From the NCBI GenBank assembly GCA_963970005.1, contig CAXAMN010022006.1, positions 69,347 through 133,346 on the forward strand: a stretch of 64,000 bases of DNA, in the 5' to 3' direction. Numbering within the stretch: position 1 is the stretch's first letter; each line of letters starts with the position of its first letter. Source of the DNA: Durusdinium trenchii (lineage: Eukaryota > Sar > Dinophyceae > Suessiales > Symbiodiniaceae). Shown one piece after another: positions 31,898-42,972 of the stretch. The position numbers were made by a program, and so were the translations under genes. The notes beneath the pieces were generated by a model. It was not told the origin of the DNA, did no database searches, and saw only the letters and a list, made by a program, of their open reading frames with translations.

Positions 31898-32670
31898 GTC
31901 CTCGGGTATCTCTGTGATGCTCATTGGAGTTTGTCGCGAGTTTCTTTGAAAGTTTGAAATCCCCCAGCTTGTGTCTTTGAACGTGCACTTCATTCAAATT
32001 GTCGTGCCGTTGATTCAGTCGTGTTCCGACATCGATCAACGCGTGTGGAAGCAACACGCAGACACGGGAGCGTGAGAGATGGATTGCGACGGCCTCGGCA
32101 AGAGTTGTGAAAAGGTGTCAGAACTTTGGTTCTTCTTCTTTTTCTTCTTCCCCTTTGTTTTCTCTTTTCATTGCTTTGAAGGGCACTTGGCTGAGCTTGT
32201 TCAATTGTTGCTCTGAGTGCAATAGGTTCTTTGCTTTGCGGAACTGTTCCGGGTTTTTGCACTCGGTATTAAGATCCGTGAAGGTCACCGTTTTGGAAGC
32301 TTGGGCTCTTAAAACGGCCGTCGGAGGCGCGCGCGGGCGCGCGGACCCAAAGCCTGGTGACTTCACAGAATCTTATAGCGCTCGCAGTTCTGGGCATATT
32401 TTGGATAAGATTGTGGTTGCAAGTGGTTGCAATCACTTTGTTATTGGATTGAGAGTGTCCGTTGCGGACCGCAAGATGAGGCTCAGGTGAGGACCTAAGC
32501 CACACAGATTTTGGGGGTTGTTTTGGCGACCTTGGCACGTTTTGACGTGTTTGTTGAGGTCGTTTGGACGTCTCAAGATTTCCGTTGTTGCAAGGGTTTC
32601 TTCACTTTCGACCTTGTTCATTCCCCTCTTCACTTTAGGGATTGGGCTTGGGCCCACCGACGCCGGGGCA

Positions 32671-33931
32671 ATGGCTGTTGATCCGGATGCTGCCAATAGG
32701 GAGTTTGTCTCCCAGAACATGGATTCTGACCTCCAATTCATTTTGGGTGATTCTGGAGTCAGTGTTGAGAACCAGGCCGCAATTGCTAGGCGGTACAGGT
32801 CCCTGAGGAAGTTCTCTCCATTGGGCGACGATCGTGCATCGATTCGGACCGCATGCTTGCAGGATTTCGCAATCCCCCAGGACACCGCCGCAGTAGTTTC
32901 TTCTTCAAAGATTGCAAAGGAGTTCTTGGCGAAGGAAGTGGAGCTTCGGGCAGAAGCCAAAGTCCTGGGGCAACCCCGCATTTTGCAGATTCATGAAAGA
33001 CAGGCAATGTTGAAAGCTGTGGAGGCTGTGTATGGGATTTTGATGGATTTTGGGCGAATCGGAATGCCCTGCACCTGATTATCTTTCGCTCAAAGCTGAG
33101 GAGACTGAGGCGAACGAGCCAACCGCTTCACCTTTGGATGAGATCATTAGCAAGCAGGCTTCATCGTTTTCGCAGCTCCAATCCGCTGTTGATTCGACCG
33201 GGCTCATTCGTGTGACTCGCACTAAGGGCAAATCCAAGATGCCGGTCAACACTGAGGAATATCGTAAAGTGATGAAAGTTGAAATGTACGCATGGCTTTC
33301 CATGGCTTCGAGGTATAGATCTAAGCATTGGTTGCATGGTTTGACTGCTGAACCTTTCATCAAGTTCGTTGAGTTCATCTTGGGTGAACGTGTATTGAAC
33401 ATCCAGATTCCGACAGCATCGCCAGAGCAGCAGCAGAGGGTCAAGCCCGATTGGACGATCGTCCTAGCCTATGAGCACAAGTTGCGTCGCGAGGCCATGA
33501 AACTAGTTGTCAATCAGGGCCATACATTGGCTGGCGCATTGCGTTTGGTGATTCGTGACGCCGATCTCAAAGAAGCATTCTTCACAACCCCTGTTGCCTT
33601 GAAAGCCGCTCATTCTTCATCGGAGAATCCCCCCAACAAGTTTGCTCGTTTTTCTTGGAAAGGTGCATCTTCGAAGGGTACACATTCGGACAAAGGCAAG
33701 GGCGCAGGCAAGAAAGGGAAGGGGAAGCCCAAGTCACAGGATTCTCGACTGTCCGGGCTTTCGTTGGCATGGAGGACTCCAGACAATCGTGAACTTTGTT
33801 TCGCATGGAACAACGGTCTTTGTGAGGGTGGCTGCAATCGTGTTCATATGTGCAATCGTGTTCATATGTGCCGTGTAAAGGGTTGTTATCAGGAGCACAT
33901 GGCCATCCATCATAAAGAAAAGAAGGGTTGA
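32671..33931 (+). pseudogene. Gag-like protein with CCCH zinc finger (one frameshift)
   Basis: The ATG at 32671 opens MAVDPDAANREFVSQNMDSD, helical with a run of basic and acidic residues, to about 33035. There a near-duplicated ATTTTG block (GGGATTTTGATGGATTTTGG) shifts the frame, and ILGESECPAPDYLSL continues to 33931. A Lys/Gly-rich stretch precedes a CCCH finger (CFAWNNGLCEGGCNRVH: C-x7-C-x3-C-x3-H). An 18-base tandem duplication (33836-33871) repeats CNRVHM within the finger. It probably binds element RNA. TGA TAA closes the frame 12 bases before the next ATG. Confidence 0.65.
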
Positions 33932-33944
33932 TAAATTGAGGCCC

Positions 33945-35203
33945 CGATGGGAGCCAGCGCCCCGGAGCCTTTCGTACAGGCCACATCGACTGACAAGTTG
34001 GGTGTCGCGCCGCCGATTTGAAGGTCATGTATCTTTTTGCTGGCAAACGTCGCCACTCCGACATTGGCTCTTTCCTGAGGAAAGCTGAGGAGCAGGGTTT
34101 TGTGCGTTTGGATCTCAGAGAGCTTGATATTGAACGGTCCAATGAACATGATTTGACCGATGGCGGCCTTTGGGATTCTCTTTTTGCATCCCTCCAAGAG
34201 GGAAACTGGTTCTTGATCGTTTCTCCGCCTTGCAATTAATTCATTTAGCAGGGCCCGTTTTCAGTACAGACTCCATCCAGGCCCTAGACCGCTTCGAAGT
34301 AAGTCTTGGCCTAGAGGTTTTCCCTGGTTGAACACTTCGAATTCACGTATTGTTCAGGAAGCAAATCATTTTGTAGATCGGTGCATTGAAGCTTGCCATC
34401 TGTGTCATGCCTCTGCAGGCAAATTCCTGTTCGTACGCCCAGAAGATTTGGGCGTTGTGCATGGTGAGCACCCAGGTTCCATTTGGCAATGGCCTGAGAT
34501 TCATGAGTTGATTGCATTGACCCGAGCACAATGTTTTGCCGTACATCAGTGTCATTTCCTTGCCGACACTCCCAAGCCCACTCGACGATTCTTGACGACG
34601 TTGCATTCTCAGGACCCCAGATGTTTGCAGACAATGCCTCGTTTCGATAAGCTTGGATTTTATAAGGGACCATTGCCCAGGGATTGCGGTCATGTTCATA
34701 CTCGCAAATTAATTGGTAAATCTCAGGGCACGTGGAACACAGGGCCCTCTGCCTCGTATCCACCATTACTTTGTGAGTTTTTGGCTGGTCTCATCTTGAC
34801 TGCGCATGCAGCCTCCGGAGGGGGCTCCAAGTCTCGACCATCCAGTGCCCCACAACCCGTGGTGTCCGTTGAAGCTGAGCCCGCCTTTTGTCCTGCCCCT
34901 AAGATAAATAGAGTTGCTCCCCCTAAGATAAACAGGGATCCACCACCACTGGACTCACAGCCTCCAGCGAAAGTCCCAAGACTTGTGAAACAGACTGAAG
35001 TTCTTGACCTGACAGGTGAAGATGACGTGGCCCCCCCAGTCCACTTCAATCAGCCGACTGGTGAAGATGGGCTGAGGGCTCAAGAGTCCGACGGCTTTGA
35101 CATGGAGGCGTGCTTGAACAGAGGTCACCCCATGACCGTGGAGTGGGGGGGCAAGAGTCGTGAGTTCGTTGACGGCTGTGGGCTTTGTAGCCCTGGGAGA
35201 TGA
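33945..35203 (+). pseudogene. C5-methyltransferase-like domain of the retroelement (broken by a 4-bp duplication)
   Basis: KVMYLFAGKRRHSDIGSFL (~34021-34077) resembles the SAM-binding motif I region, and IVSPPCN (~34216-34236) followed in another frame by SFSRARF resembles motif IV PPCxxFS of C5 methyltransferases. RPEDLG (34435-34455) sits where motif VI ENV would be. Exactly after PPCN, AATT is doubled (AATTAATT, 34234-34241), giving a TAA and a shifted frame that stays open to 35203. Another frame change lies near 34010. The C-terminal third is Pro/Ser-rich. Its TGA at 35201-35203 is in the same frame as the RT ORF that follows, so all may once have been one polyprotein. Confidence 0.65.
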
Positions 35204-35239
35204 CCCCCAAGGGCGCGGGGTGAAAGGAGATCCAGTGGA

Positions 35240-37249
35240 ATGAAAGAGCTCGCGGCAGCTACTTTCGACCTCCTCCGCCGGATGGTGCAGCGTGTCATCG
35301 AGAAACCTAAAAAGGAGGCCTTCAGACTTGTGACGGGCAAACTTTCTCAGTCCCCTTTTTCTGAGGAAGTTCTTGCAGTGCTTCGTCGCGAGTGGGCCGG
35401 GCTGCTACTGGATCCAGAGGATGCCTTGGTCGTGGATCAGGGGCAGCCCTTCCTTTTGAGAGGCCTGGCCCAATGGCTCAAAGTCTTTTCCGATCCGGAC
35501 GCCAATTGGCTTGTGGACGTTGAGGACTCGTTCGCCTCGGGGGTTTGCCTTGGCGTTGAAAAGCCTCTTGCCAGGTCTCCTCAGGTGTGCCCCCCGAAGG
35601 TTAAGCATCGCAAGTTGGACGATTCAGACTTTTGCTCAATTGCACAAAACTATGCGTCCGCAGACATGTCGTCCTCGGAGCTCGAAACTAAGTTTAGGGA
35701 AGAGGAGGCCCTCGGCAGGATGTTCCCTTCCAAGTTGGGCGTGCTTCGTGAGCAGTACGGTGACAAGCTGAGAATCGCGTCGATGGCGGCTATCAAGAAA
35801 CCGGACGGGTCAGTGCGACCCCTTCATGACGGGACGCATTCGGTGAAAGTGAACAACGGAATCCGTTATCAAGACCAACTTGAGTGCCCTGGCCCAGGGG
35901 AGATTGCTTCAGTCGTTCGTACTTCAGTCGAGACCAGAGAGGCCCCCTTTTGCGTCTCTGCTGATATCAAAGCCGCCCACAGACTCGTAAAGATTGGTAA
36001 ATCCGATTGGGGATATATGTGCTGTAGAGTTGACTCTTCCTCGGAGACGGTCTGGGTAAACCGGGTTGGAACATTCGGCATCTCGAGCGCTCCATTCTGG
36101 TGGTCGAAACTCTGCGGCTTGATCGGCCGATTCGTAATGCATTGCGTGCATTGGCTTCTCCATATGATTTATGCGGACGACTTGCATGGGGCATTCGTAG
36201 GACAACACAAGTTTTGGCTCCTTTGGATCTGGCTCTTGGCCTTCGAACTTGTAGGGGTTCCTTTTGGGTACCATAAGTTCCACGGTGGCTTTGCCTCTGA
36301 GTTTGTAGGTTTCCACTTGAGATACGACCTTGCGGAAGTTGGCATTTCCGAGAAGAGGGGTCAACGGTTGCTTGAGTGGGTTGCGAAAACTGCAGCCGTT
36401 CGCTTTGTTGTTGTCGCTAGGTCTTTCGTTGAATTTCTTGGCCGTTTGGGGTTCGTCTCACAGCTGCTTGTATGGCTGAAACCGCACTTATCTCCTTTGT
36501 TCGCATGGGCCGCCGTGGTGGCCCCGGGCACTGTGGGGAAGTTGCCCTACACCGTAATTCTCACTTTAAAGTACATCGACTTGGAGCTTAAGGGTGAGAC
36601 ATTCTTGATCTCTATAAAGAGGCCCGTTGTTGTTTCGCACGAGGTCTTTAGGACTGACGCGAAGTGCGCGGATGACTGGGTGATCTTGGGGGGTTGGGAG
36701 CTTGCCACTAGGAGACGGTTTTCATTAAGACTAACGCAGCTTGATGTCCCGTTCCTTTTCCAAGAAGGGAAGGGGGCCATGTGGGCATCGACCTCGGCTG
36801 AGCTCTTGGCATCGTTGGTTGCCCTCGGTGTGTTCGGTTGGATCTCGCAAGGGAAGCATCGTAAATCGGTACCTCTGGTCCTTACCGCGGGCACAGATAA
36901 CCGTGCCAACGATGTGTTGTCGACCAAACGCACTACAACGAAGTGGCCGCTCATGGCCATAAACATGCAACTCTCGTCTGCCATCGCCAAAGCAAGGCTT
37001 TCGTTAGACCTGAGGTGGAGACCAAGAGAAGAGAACGAAGAGGCTGACAGCCTCACCAACGAGGTATTCGACGCATTCGACTTAAGTAAACGGGTTCCAG
37101 TGTGTTTCTCAGACATTGACCTTTCCAGGGTCTTCGCACTTTGGGAGACGAAGCGGGAATTCGATGAGTTGAAAGAGAAAGCCAGATTCGCTAGGACCAA
37201 GGCCCCCCTGGCTAAAGATAAGAAGAGGATTGATAAGTCTCCTTGGTGA
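35240..37249 (+). CDS. Reverse transcriptase-RNase H, 669 aa, intact
   Basis: RT motifs in order: IKKPDGSVRPLHDGTHSVK, FCVSADIKAAHRLVKI (motif A Asp, ~residue 236), FGISSAPFWWSKLCG (motif B) and LLHMIYADDLHGAF (YADD, ~310). RNase H follows with FRTDAKCADDW (~470), TSAELLASLVAL (Glu, ~522), TAGTDNRAND (~550) and RPREENEEADSLTN (~597), so the acidic residues are present. A basic tail ends the protein. It would copy element RNA into DNA. ATG 35240 is the first in frame after the TGA of the previous block. This is the only pol-type ORF in the window with no break. Confidence 0.9.
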   Translation: MKELAAATFDLLRRMVQRVIEKPKKEAFRLVTGKLSQSPFSEEVLAVLRREWAGLLLDPEDALVVDQGQPFLLRGLAQWLKVFSDPDANWLVDVEDSFASGVCLGVEKPLARSPQVCPPKVKHRKLDDSDFCSIAQNYASADMSSSELETKFREEEALGRMFPSKLGVLREQYGDKLRIASMAAIKKPDGSVRPLHDGTHSVKVNNGIRYQDQLECPGPGEIASVVRTSVETREAPFCVSADIKAAHRLVKIGKSDWGYMCCRVDSSSETVWVNRVGTFGISSAPFWWSKLCGLIGRFVMHCVHWLLHMIYADDLHGAFVGQHKFWLLWIWLLAFELVGVPFGYHKFHGGFASEFVGFHLRYDLAEVGISEKRGQRLLEWVAKTAAVRFVVVARSFVEFLGRLGFVSQLLVWLKPHLSPLFAWAAVVAPGTVGKLPYTVILTLKYIDLELKGETFLISIKRPVVVSHEVFRTDAKCADDWVILGGWELATRRRFSLRLTQLDVPFLFQEGKGAMWASTSAELLASLVALGVFGWISQGKHRKSVPLVLTAGTDNRANDVLSTKRTTTKWPLMAINMQLSSAIAKARLSLDLRWRPREENEEADSLTNEVFDAFDLSKRVPVCFSDIDLSRVFALWETKREFDELKEKARFARTKAPLAKDKKRIDKSPW

Positions 37250-37293
37250 TTTTCAGGTTCTGGTCCCTAACTCCACCAGGAATCTCTCTAAAG

Positions 37294-37324
37294 TGGGGGC
37301 TCTTTTGAGATTCCTTCGGTGAGA
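37294..37324 (+). repeat. 31-bp repeat, copy 1
   Basis: Starts TGGGGGCTCTTTTGAGATTC and ends CGGTGAGA; identical to 38126-38156. ATCTCTC occurs just before both copies. It starts 44 bases after the RT stop codon. Confidence 0.8.
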
Positions 37325-38125
37325 AGCATTTGCAGTTGAGTTGACGTTCACAATATGCCGAATGCAGTTCCTGCATCCTTCGTTTGCTTCCAGACATAGT
37401 GCAGGACTTCACCACCTTCGCGTGAAAAAGAAGTGCGCCTTGCTTTCAGCTTTGCTGTGTCTTGTGAAGTTCCATGTTTTTGGCGCACAACAATGTTTGC
37501 GTGTCTCCGTGTTTGTGACGCCTGCCTTGTTCACGTGTTTGCACTCGTCACTCGTACTTCGCGAACTTCTAAGTACACGCGCCTTCCTCCCAACACACTG
37601 TAAAGCGTAGGCTCCACTGGGCGCGCCCTGTGGGACTATGCGGTGCTGTGTGTTGGGTGGGTGGGTGGGTGGTGTTTGTCCCTTCGTTGGATCCGTGCAC
37701 TCGGTTTGTATGTGGCATGAGTGTTCACTGGTGCCCAGCCAATTGCTGGATCGTTTGTGCCGAACTGGAACAAATGAAAAGCTTTGTGCTGTCTCCCAAA
37801 ATGATTTCCTTTTTGAGTTTTGTGAATGCTTCACTTCACGATGTCCTATAAAAAATTTGTCTTTGCCACTTCAGTTGTCAAGTTCAAGCTTTCTCGACAT
37901 CTTGCATTGTTGGCTTTGCAATGCAGTGAAGGATTCAGTCAATGTCACTTTGGAATGTTCGCTCTCGTTGATTTGGTCACTTGCAAGTTTATGTTCCCGC
38001 GTTTGGATTATGATTATGCCATTCAATTCCGAAATATTGGCTATAGCGTGATCTCTTTTGAGTTACCCACCCACCCTGTCCCTGGATAGAGGGTGCGGTT
38101 GCTGCCTGCACATCTCTCAGGGCTC

Positions 38126-38156
38126 TGGGGGCTCTTTTGAGATTCCTTCGGTGAGA
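38126..38156 (+). repeat. 31-bp repeat, copy 2
   Basis: Identical to 37294-37324, 832 bases downstream. The stretch between has no recognisable gene; it contains a GGGT run at 37659-37672. Confidence 0.8.
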
Positions 38157-38469
38157 GGAGCGTTTGGTACTGCCATGATTGGCCTGAAAATCTTGCAAAG
38201 GTAAAGGCTGCAAAACACTGTTCAATGAGGTGTTGGCTTTCAGCTTCACACCTAGATCACCTTGATTGCGCCTGTTGACAATCTCTTTTGGATCATGTTG
38301 ATCCATGCATCTGCATCTAAGACGAAACCAAAGGATGCGCATAGCTCTGGCAGAAGCTGCGCGGACCACATTGTCCCAACAGTTGTTTGGCGGCAACCCT
38401 TTGCTGCGCTGAATGGCAAGGCCGCAAGGCCGAAGTATTGTCACCAGTGAATTATTTTGATCTAAAAAA

Positions 38470-38885
38470 GTGCTTGACATATGTAATGCTGTAACGCCGC
38501 TATTCATCGTGCATATATTAGAATTACAATCATAGATGGGTTAATGGGTGCGGTGAGGCTTGCATCTTTTGATTACTCAAATCAGCTAACCTCTGCTTCC
38601 CTGATCTCTTTTGAACCCCTTCAAGCACGGACACACGACTGTGCTTTTCTTGATTCGGAAACTAGCACACAGTTGTTCATTTTTCACTATATATAAATAT
38701 ATCTATCTATAGTACTATATATTTCTACTATATATATATATTTACATGTCTGTGTATTATACTAGGAATGAAGTTGAAGCTGAAGATGTGCCCTGAACAA
38801 ATACTGTAAGATGTTTGCTTCCAGACTTCCTCCCAAGCACATTGGCCGTGAACTTAAGCTATATATATATATATATATATGTTTT
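38470..38885. repeat. AT-rich tract with TA microsatellites
   Basis: TATATA runs lie at about 38690-38750 and 38861-38880, within markedly AT-richer DNA than the flanking retroelements. It marks the left border of the gene-like 38.5-46 kb region. No gene is seen between 38158 and 39087. Confidence 0.8.
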
Positions 38886-39087
38886 GGTGCGCAGATCTTT
38901 ATATTTGGCCAACAAAAAACTATAAGTCTAAAAAATGTAACTCTTATCCTGCCTCAGGTGACTGTGTTTATCCTTCTTCGAGCAAAACCTAATGTTCCTA
39001 GCCTGCCAGGCTATACTCCCAAGTGCGACAACTCATTGCCGCAAGAACATCCTGTGAACACACTCCAACCAGTTGTGGACACCCTTA

Positions 39088-40746
39088 ATCAAAGCCACCT
39101 TCCTTTGAGATTCTCAAGTTGACCACTGAAGCCCCAAAGTCTTTGGGGAAAGATGTGCCGGAATTGGCTCTTCTATTGGCTTTCTACAAAGCCATTGAAT
39201 GTGTGGCAGTTGAAGTTGATGCTCTGCTTCGAATGGCTCCTGATGAACCATTGGAATCGATGAGGGCAGTCTCTGTGCGACTATGTTCGGCGCACCAGAA
39301 GCTTCAGAATGCAAAGGAGGCAGTGCTTGTTTCATGCCCGGGCTTGTTCACAGGTTCCCAAGCGCTCACACAAGCACTTGACACCTTTGTGGACAGCCAG
39401 AGTGCGAGGGTGTGGAGGCTTGCGCTTGCCACACCTTTGGCAGCACTCAGTCTCGTCGTTGCCGGTTTGGTGGAGAAGGATGAGGAGGAAGATCATCTCG
39501 AAAAGGTGAACGCATCATGGGGACCATGGCTGATGCCCACCTTCTCGTCACAGGTTGTCTAGACAAGGAATGCAGAGCTGTCAAGTGCCTTTGTGGAACA
39601 TGCTTTGACATGTGTCCAAAAAAGCTTGGCCAGTGATGCTCGACAAGGTCAACTTGCACATGCATCCTTTCAACTCCTCAAGGTTTTAGGTCTCCGGAAG
39701 AACAGTGACAAGCTGGAGTCTAAAATAACCATTGATCCAGATGCTGTCAGGTTCCTTATCTGGACTGTCTGGACTTATCCACAATTTGCCTACTGCTTGG
39801 CGCTGTCATATTTATTTTAAAGAAACTATAACCATAACTGACTTTAAATAGTTTCAACATATGCCTCCAACTCAACTCAAAGAACGAGGCTGGTTGCAAG
39901 CAAGCTTTACACCACTCTTTGGCACTCTGGCTCTGACATGGTTGATGCTGGCAAGCTCACTGTCTTCATTGCAGCTTGTCGGGACAGTAATACTGGTAAT
40001 ACTGGGACTAGACTGGTAATGACTAAATGAGTGTTGCTTTTCTGACAAGACTCACTACACATATTTGATTTAGTTTTAGTTTTACTATAACTATAACTAT
40101 AATAAAAAACATATTCAGTTATTATATATAACTATATAATATCAACGGGCAGGATGGATAGATAATGTACATTGTCCTAGCAGCCTTTTTGAATTCAATT
40201 TACACAGTCCATATTGAGGAGCGCACCACGGAGTTCATGAACATTATCTACGCTGAGATTGTGGTAGAGCGGAGGGGTGAAGCCACAGCAAAGCTCAAGG
40301 AATTGAGCTCCTTGCAATGTCCCACCTATGTTCCTGGGCAGATGCAGGCCTTTCTGACCGCCATGCTGAACGACAAGTTACATAAAAAGCTGGCGGGTGC
40401 TGTTGACGCTCTTGAAGCATGCCTGCGGAGGGTCAAAGCTGATAGCGATGACATGGATGTTGACAAGGTCAGCATCTTGCATGAGTTTGAACACGCTGAA
40501 TCCCAAGCGAGGCACGGCCTCACTTTGTGCTGTTTAACAACAGCGACAAGAATTTTATGCTCCAAGGCAGCGTCAAACGGCGCGGCCGCTTTGAAAGGAA
40601 GCATTGACGCAGTTCTTGATTTTGCAAAGACCGCAAAGCTGACACTGCCAGAAGACATCATTCAGCAGCTGTCAAGCGCTCAGCGGAAACTTGTGGCTTC
40701 TGCGAGTACAGTTTCAACGAAGAAGCCATCCGCGACCAATTCATAG
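39088..40746 (+). CDS. Multi-exon gene of unknown function (3' exons)
   Basis: Four coding-like stretches are seen: ~39088-39553 (LTTEAPKSLGKDVPELALLL to PWLMPTFSSQ), ~39563-39770 (TRNAELSSAFVEHALTCVQ to AVRFLIW), ~39886-39990 (RTRLVASKLYTTLWHSGSDM) and ~40205-40746 (HIEERTTEFMNIIYAEIVVE to the TAG after STKKPSATNS). They are separated by AT-rich stretches with small repeats such as ACTATAACCATAACT, typical of introns here. The first two share a frame but are separated by GTTGTCTAG, whose TAG is an in-frame stop. The protein would be soluble, mostly helical and rich in Ala/Leu/Glu. No domain was recognised. The 5' end is not defined. Confidence 0.5.
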
Positions 40747-41153
40747 TCATGGTCATGGTACTTTTCCTTGCGTGGGTTGCTGCCATTGCACCAAACACAT
40801 TGTGGTTGCAGGTGTGCATTACGGTTGCAAAGGCAAATTTGCCAATTTGTGAAGAAGCTGACTGCACACATAGTTCCAAACAGGGAAACAGGAGTTCTGT
40901 CCGAGTGCCAGCTTGTGATGTCCTTTGAATGCTTTTTTGTTGATGAGGGTGATGCGGCAATGTAGTAATGCATTCTTGTGATGTCCAGCCTGTGCTAAAG
41001 TGTTTTTTTATGTCAACCACGTGTGATGTTCATGTTTTGTCATGTCAATTGAAAACTGATGTGCTTGTGTCAGCGCCAGTCTGTGAAAACATTTGCCACA
41101 GCATTTAGGGTTTGGTCGACTTACAGTCTTACCTTGTAGCTTTCCTTGAACCC

Positions 41154-42850
41154 ATGGGTAAACGAGGGACGCCGGCAAAGGCGAGGGAGACGAGCGAGAA
41201 AAAGGCAAAGACGGAGGACACGCCCAGTGTTCTGAACATGCTCCAAGCTAGCGCAGGATCGCAGATGATAGATGCTTCCCTACATCCTTTTGAGAGCTGG
41301 AAAAAACGAGTGGTTCGGGAGTCACGCGCATACTACGCTGGCAGGGGCGAACCATGGTTTCTTTCTTTGTGGGAGCGGGCCAAACAGTGTGCAAATCATC
41401 CTCTCTCAGCCGACTTTATTGCGCGCAACTCCAAGCAGGGCAAAACATCTTGGTGCTGGAACCCAAAGGAGTATTGCGACAAATTTGACGCATATGTTGC
41501 CCACGGTGGTAACATGGCAGAATCTCCGCCAGTCAATGTCAAGGTGGAGACTAAAGTCAAGGTGGAGTGTCCAGCAGTCAAGGCAGACTCGGATGCCAAT
41601 GTGGAGGCTTCTGCTGTCAAATCGGAACCGCCGATTGAGGACCCTACAGGTCAATGCGGGCCCGAGGCAGCAGAAACACTACCTGCCCCAGGACTTTCAG
41701 AAGTGCAAGGCACTTTGGCTTTGCCCAATCCCAATGGCGGAAAACAAGCTGATATTCCTGGTCCTCAAAAAGAAACATTTCCTGACTCAGGACTGTCGCA
41801 AGTGCAGGATGCTTTGGCCTTGGCTTGCCCCAATGGCAATGGCAATGACGCTGATCCCTCGGCCCAGGGTGCGCAAGCTGCTCCTCCTGCCAACGAAGAT
41901 GTGGCTATGGCTATGACTCAACCTCAACCAGTCTCTGATCTGGATGTGGATGAGCAAGGTGATGCCGCTGATGCGGCTCCTTCTGCTGCCGAAGGCCTAG
42001 TGTCTCCCAAGGAAGCAAGTGGTGATGATGCTGCTGCGCTTTCTCCTGAAGTCCCATCGTGCGCCAAGGAAGCAGGTTGCGATGTAGCTGCAGGCTCAAC
42101 TCTTTCCAAGGAAGCAAATGGTGAGGGCACACCTTCCGTTGAAGTCTCAACATCTATGCCTTGCGCTGCAGTCTCAGCTCCCACAGAAGCAAGTGCAGAC
42201 GCAATGCTGAATGAGCCTGTGGTGGCTATGACGCAGATTGAGGAGAGTGAGGAGACTCTTCCCCGGCAGCAAATGTGTTTGCGCAGCCTACCATTTCCAG
42301 TGAGGATGCTGAGGATGCTCCAAAATGTGATGGTGATGATGCTGTTATGGCACCTTGTGCTCCTGATGTTTCAGCTACGGCCAATGAGGATGAGGATGAG
42401 GATACCATCCTATATCGCAAAGTTCGAGAGTACAGAAACCACCCGCTCTTTCAGCAGTACTGGGACCAAATGGATCCAGATGCAAAAGCGGCTTTCAAAG
42501 AAGAAAACCTTACCTGGGGTGAGGAGCCAGGAGACCCTTTGGCTGATGTCGAAGACTTTGAGCAATTCCTGGCTTCCTACCAGCCTCCTCCGTTGGGCAA
42601 AATGGCTGCTGAGTCTGAGATGAAGGTTGGCGCTGATCTTGCGTTGTCTGCTGCGGGGGAAGAGTAATTTCTACATGCCAGATGAGATCAAAGAAGACTA
42701 TATGAATGGTTTAGAGGATCAGCTTGTGGAAGCCACCCAGCCCAAAAAGGTCAAGCCACTTGACTATCCTCGCAGGGCTATATCGACTACTGCTCTGTCG
42801 TCTGGTGCCTTGTCAGAATCAAATCATATCATTGCGAATCATATCGAATC
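41154..42850 (+). CDS. 5' exon region of the multi-exon methyltransferase-like gene
   Basis: ATG 41154 begins MGKRGTPAKARETSEKKAKT, basic and nuclear-localisation-like. Next is an aromatic block (PFESWKKRVVRESRAYYAGR, WCWNPKEYCDKFDAYV), then about 250 residues of Ala/Pro/Glu/Asp-rich low complexity. Near 42265 a one-base shift in a C-run moves the reading frame; beyond it ILYRKVREYRNHPLFQQYW and EEDLTWG-like acidic sequence continue to 42667, and another frame (PDEIKEDYMNGLEDQLVEA) to about 42830. The following AT-rich ATCATATCGAATCG repeats look intronic. Linking this exon to the methyltransferase motifs downstream rests on order, strand and spacing only. Confidence 0.5.
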
Positions 42851-42972
42851 GAATCATCATATCCTTATTAATAATATTGTGTAAACAAAAATCGTATTCA
42901 TATTTTTTTGATTTGTTTTAAGTAATAATATATTGTTTATATATAAACATCAAATCACATTATCCATTTAGT

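Larger units (their letters stand above)
31898..38157 (+). mobile_element. DIRS-like or unclassified retroelement with methyltransferase-like domain
   Basis: Three coding blocks on one strand, gag-like (32671-33931), methyltransferase-like (33945-35203) and RT-RNase H (35240-37249), form one element. No protease, integrase or tyrosine recombinase was found. A 31-base motif is repeated at 37294 and 38126 downstream of RT, possibly terminal repeats. 31898-32670 is non-coding (CT-rich at 32130-32170, GC-rich at 32320-32345) and could be the 5' region. Ends are not firmly set. The RT and Asp-rich RNase H without integrase suggest DIRS-like relatives. Confidence 0.6.

Noticed and set aside
35240-37249. 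Tyrosine recombinase expected for a true DIRS element
   Set aside because: No R-H-R-Y pattern was found after the RNase H or in 37250-38470, so the DIRS label is kept tentative.
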